DNA from: Terriglobales bacterium
GTDB lineage: Bacteria > Acidobacteriota > Terriglobia > Terriglobales > Acidobacteriaceae
DNA: 64,000 nt
NCBI GenBank assembly: GCA_035764005.1
Contig: DASTZZ010000095.1
Coordinates: forward strand, 1 to 64,000
Reading direction: 5' to 3'
The notes under the pieces: model-generated
What the model was told of the DNA's origin: nothing
Databases searched by the model: none
Seen by the model: the letters and a program-made list of their open reading frames with translations, nothing else
Part shown: positions 61,978 through 64,000 of the stretch, in pieces
How positions within the stretch are numbered: position 1 is the stretch's first letter
How the letters are laid out: the number at the start of each line of letters is the position of its first letter
Made by a program: the position numbers and the translations under genes

Positions 61978-63006
61978 ATGGCTGACCTCGAACAACTTCG
62001 GAACACGGTAGAGCGCGCGTCCTCCAAGCGCCTCGGCGATCACGTTGAGCACTTGCGGAGGGAGATCGCCGAAGACGTAATCCGCGAGATTGCTCCCTTA
62101 CTGGCATCTTCCGGCAACGGCGCCGGTCCATCGGCTCAGCGCGAGGCCTCCAGCGAGGTGCTCCGCGCCGCGGTTGCAGGCATCCACGACGCACACTCCC
62201 AGGCCGACATCCTCAAAGCGCTGCTTGAAGGAGCAGCCAAATTCGGTGCGCGAGTAGCTTTGTTTGTGGTACGCGGCAACACCTTGGCCGGTTGGCAGGC
62301 GCGCGGACTGGCCGACGAGAACATTCGCGGAATCTCGATCGATGCCTCGAAGGGGCTCGCTTCGCGGGCGATTGCGGATCGATCGCGTCATTCGGGATCC
62401 ATCGCGGAGTTTGATGATGCTTTCGCACAACAGCAGGGAGCCCCTCACGACAACTCCTGCACAATCTTTCCCCTTGTGGTGAAGGAAAAGGTCGCCGCAG
62501 TCCTTTACGTCGATTCCGGCAGCAAGGCTTCGAGCGCTGCCGACTATGCGGCTGTCGAGGTTCTCACGCGTTTTGCTTGTGTGTGGCTCGAGCACGAGGC
62601 TGGTAAGAGACAGGCTGCTCCTGGGGCCGAGGGAAGCGCTGAAGCTTCAGCGCCAGCCAGCGTTTCGTCAACCCCTGTCAGTCCCGCAGCAACATCTGCG
62701 CCCGCCGCCGAACCATCGCTCGGCAACGTCCCTGCAGACGAGCAGGAGATTCATAAAAAGGCGCAGCGCTTCGCCAAGCTTCTGGTCGACGAAATCAAGC
62801 TCTACAACCAAGCAAAGGTCGCAGAGGGCAAGCAGAATCGCTCTATTTACAAGCTCTTGCGGGAAGACATTGAAAAGAGCCGGGCTACATACGAGAAGCG
62901 TTACAGCGCCACGCCGGCGGCTTCGGGTAAGTATTTCGACTCAGAAGTGATCCGAATCCTTGCTGATAACGACCGTTCTCTCCTTGGAAGCGACTTTCCG
63001 GGCTGA
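61978..63006 (+). CDS. GAF-domain protein
   Basis: A 342-residue cytoplasmic protein. A GAF domain at ~65-205 (HDAHSQADILKALLEGAAKFGARVALFVV, FPLVVKEKVAAVLYVDSGSK) is flanked by a helical N-terminus and an Ala/Pro/Ser-rich linker (~210-250), then a C-terminal helical domain (~250-340: EIHKKAQRFAKLLVDEIKLYNQAKV). No kinase, cyclase or DNA-binding output is present. The C-terminal helices may be the partner-binding part. Ligand unknown. Confidence 0.88.
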   Translation: MADLEQLRNTVERASSKRLGDHVEHLRREIAEDVIREIAPLLASSGNGAGPSAQREASSEVLRAAVAGIHDAHSQADILKALLEGAAKFGARVALFVVRGNTLAGWQARGLADENIRGISIDASKGLASRAIADRSRHSGSIAEFDDAFAQQQGAPHDNSCTIFPLVVKEKVAAVLYVDSGSKASSAADYAAVEVLTRFACVWLEHEAGKRQAAPGAEGSAEASAPASVSSTPVSPAATSAPAAEPSLGNVPADEQEIHKKAQRFAKLLVDEIKLYNQAKVAEGKQNRSIYKLLREDIEKSRATYEKRYSATPAASGKYFDSEVIRILADNDRSLLGSDFPG

Positions 63007-63053
63007 TCTTGGTCTAATCTATAGGTGAGCTGAATTTAGGACGCCAATCTGCT

Positions 63054-64000
63054 GTGTTTTTTCGTTTCTTTGTTTCTCTAGGTCTGCTGATCTGCTTCGC
63101 GAGCCCTGCCTTGATGCAGGCGCAGTCCACGAGCAAAAAGCCGCACAAGCGCACCACAACGCACAAACGGAAGAAGACTTCCAGCCGCAATAGGGTCACG
63201 CCTGCTCATCGGCAGAAGCTCCGCCGAGCGTTTGTAGCGTCCTCCGATCTGCGGCCAATGGCTAAGCAGTTGCTTGAGCAGCCGTCGCCTGCGGCATACG
63301 CCGGTGTTGAACGATATGCGGTCAAGCATCGCAGCGACGAGGGCGGGATGCTCGCGCATCTTGTGCTCGGATACGCCCACTTGCAGGCGAAGGAATATCC
63401 GCAGGCTCAGAAGGAACTCAAGCTGGCCGCTGCTCGTAACGGTGAACTCTCCGACTACGCCGATTTCTTCCTGGCACAGTGCGCAGCCGGCACAAACGAC
63501 CAGCAGCAGGTCGCAGCATTGTTGAAGGGATTCGCAGAGAAACATCCTGACTCACTCTTCATCCGCCAGGCCGATCTGATGCGCGCGGATTCGCTGCTCG
63601 CCAATAAGCAGAACGACGAAGCCATTCGTCTGCTGGAATCGATGCGCGACAGCAAGCCCGACGTCGAGCTTGCATTAGGACGCGCTTACGCGGCCACGGG
63701 GCAAACTGCCAAAGCAGTTTCAATTTGGAACCACCTGTATGCCGAGATGCCGCTCAGCTCCGAAGCCTCTGCCGCGCAGCTCGAGTTGGTAAAGGTGAGC
63801 ACACAGGGCTTGGTCTCTACGCCGACTCTGGAGCAGCGCCGCACGCGCGCCGAGTTGTTGATGAAGGGCCGACGTTACGACCAGGCGGCCGACGAATATC
63901 GCGCGATCCTCGACAGCATTCGCAACGACATGAGCCAGCAAGCGCTGCAGCAGGAGCTGACAGTAAAACTCGGCGGCGCGCTGTATGGCCAGCACAAGAT
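63054..64000 (+). CDS. Secreted TPR protein, start only (runs off the window)
   Basis: From a GTG start the frame is open to the end of the window (about 315 residues). A signal peptide (MFFRFFVSLGLLICFASPAL) is followed by a basic Lys/Arg/Thr/His segment and a long stack of TPR-like helices (VLGYAHLQAKEYPQAQKELKLAAARNG, LAQCAAGTNDQQQVAALLKGFAEKHPDS). This superhelix resembles the N-terminal part of soluble lytic transglycosylases (Slt70 type), but the catalytic domain, if any, is outside the window. The start has only a weak AGGA 12 bases upstream. Confidence 0.75.
   Translation, partial: MFFRFFVSLGLLICFASPALMQAQSTSKKPHKRTTTHKRKKTSSRNRVTPAHRQKLRRAFVASSDLRPMAKQLLEQPSPAAYAGVERYAVKHRSDEGGMLAHLVLGYAHLQAKEYPQAQKELKLAAARNGELSDYADFFLAQCAAGTNDQQQVAALLKGFAEKHPDSLFIRQADLMRADSLLANKQNDEAIRLLESMRDSKPDVELALGRAYAATGQTAKAVSIWNHLYAEMPLSSEASAAQLELVKVSTQGLVSTPTLEQRRTRAELLMKGRRYDQAADEYRAILDSIRNDMSQQALQQELTVKLGGALYGQHK

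Overview
The window looks like a chromosomal segment of an Acidobacteriota bacterium, probably a soil member of the Terriglobia. This is inferred from gene content, since no rRNA is present. The pointers are a MacB/FtsX permease of the acidobacterial duplicated orphan permease (ADOP) type, a CadC-like winged-helix/TolB/TPR regulator, many secreted TPR and beta-propeller proteins, and intergenic palindromes assembled from short repeated modules. TTG and GTG starts are frequent.

Layout. 1-4.5 kb: a LytTR-type response regulator (cut by the window edge) overlapping its LytS-like kinase, then a secreted DinB-like protein and the ADOP permease. 4.7-9.4 kb: a tight six-gene minus-strand redox/small-molecule operon (aldo/keto reductase, zinc alcohol dehydrogenase, DUF2255, cupin, tautomerase, CMD protein) divergent from an AraC regulator. 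9.6-16.3 kb: an accessory region that reads as decayed integrative element(s). It carries repeat copies of the tRNA-Lys 3' end, a MEDS-domain protein, a secreted propeller-FIMAH protein, a winged-helix/TPR regulator with a premature TGA, an esterase-TPR protein and a frameshifted tyrosine recombinase lacking catalytic residues, ending at an intact tRNA-Lys(CTT). A CAT-anticodon tRNA follows. 16.9-19.5 kb: a signalling group of a PP2C phosphatase, a double-FHA protein and a cNMP-binding/DUF1003 membrane protein.

20-34 kb: rhodanese, UPF0173 hydrolase, a Gln-rich secreted protein with a good promoter and long leader, a large FAD/Fe-S dehydrogenase, an alpha/beta hydrolase, a TPR protein, aroA, a vapBC toxin-antitoxin pair with its promoter/operator visible, an M48 protease and a propeller lipoprotein. 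34-42.4 kb is mostly core: rsmA, glgA, RNase J with a membrane-anchored hydrolase, and dnaX-ybaB-recR. 42.6-45 kb: a run of small proteins (PPC/DUF296, a 56-residue membrane protein, a Gln-rich secreted protein, YtxH-like, CDGSH, ABM-like).

45-64 kb: ilvE, aspS, a glycine-zipper/CigR-like secreted protein, proC with an overlapping methyltransferase, YbjQ, ychF with a ZIP transporter, a GH13 protein, a UdgX-type uracil-DNA glycosylase, a GH3 enzyme with PA14 domain, an unknown secreted protein, an ECF sigma/zinc-finger anti-sigma pair divergent from a lipoprotein with a CuA-like copper motif, a GAF protein, and the start of a secreted TPR protein running off the window.

No CRISPR array, rRNA or intact insertion sequence was seen. 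The most notable points are the tRNA-Lys-bounded decayed island, the PP2C/FHA/cNMP group, UdgX, the ECF/CuA divergon, the vapBC control region, a structured leader between recR and the PPC gene, and several families of modular intergenic palindromes.
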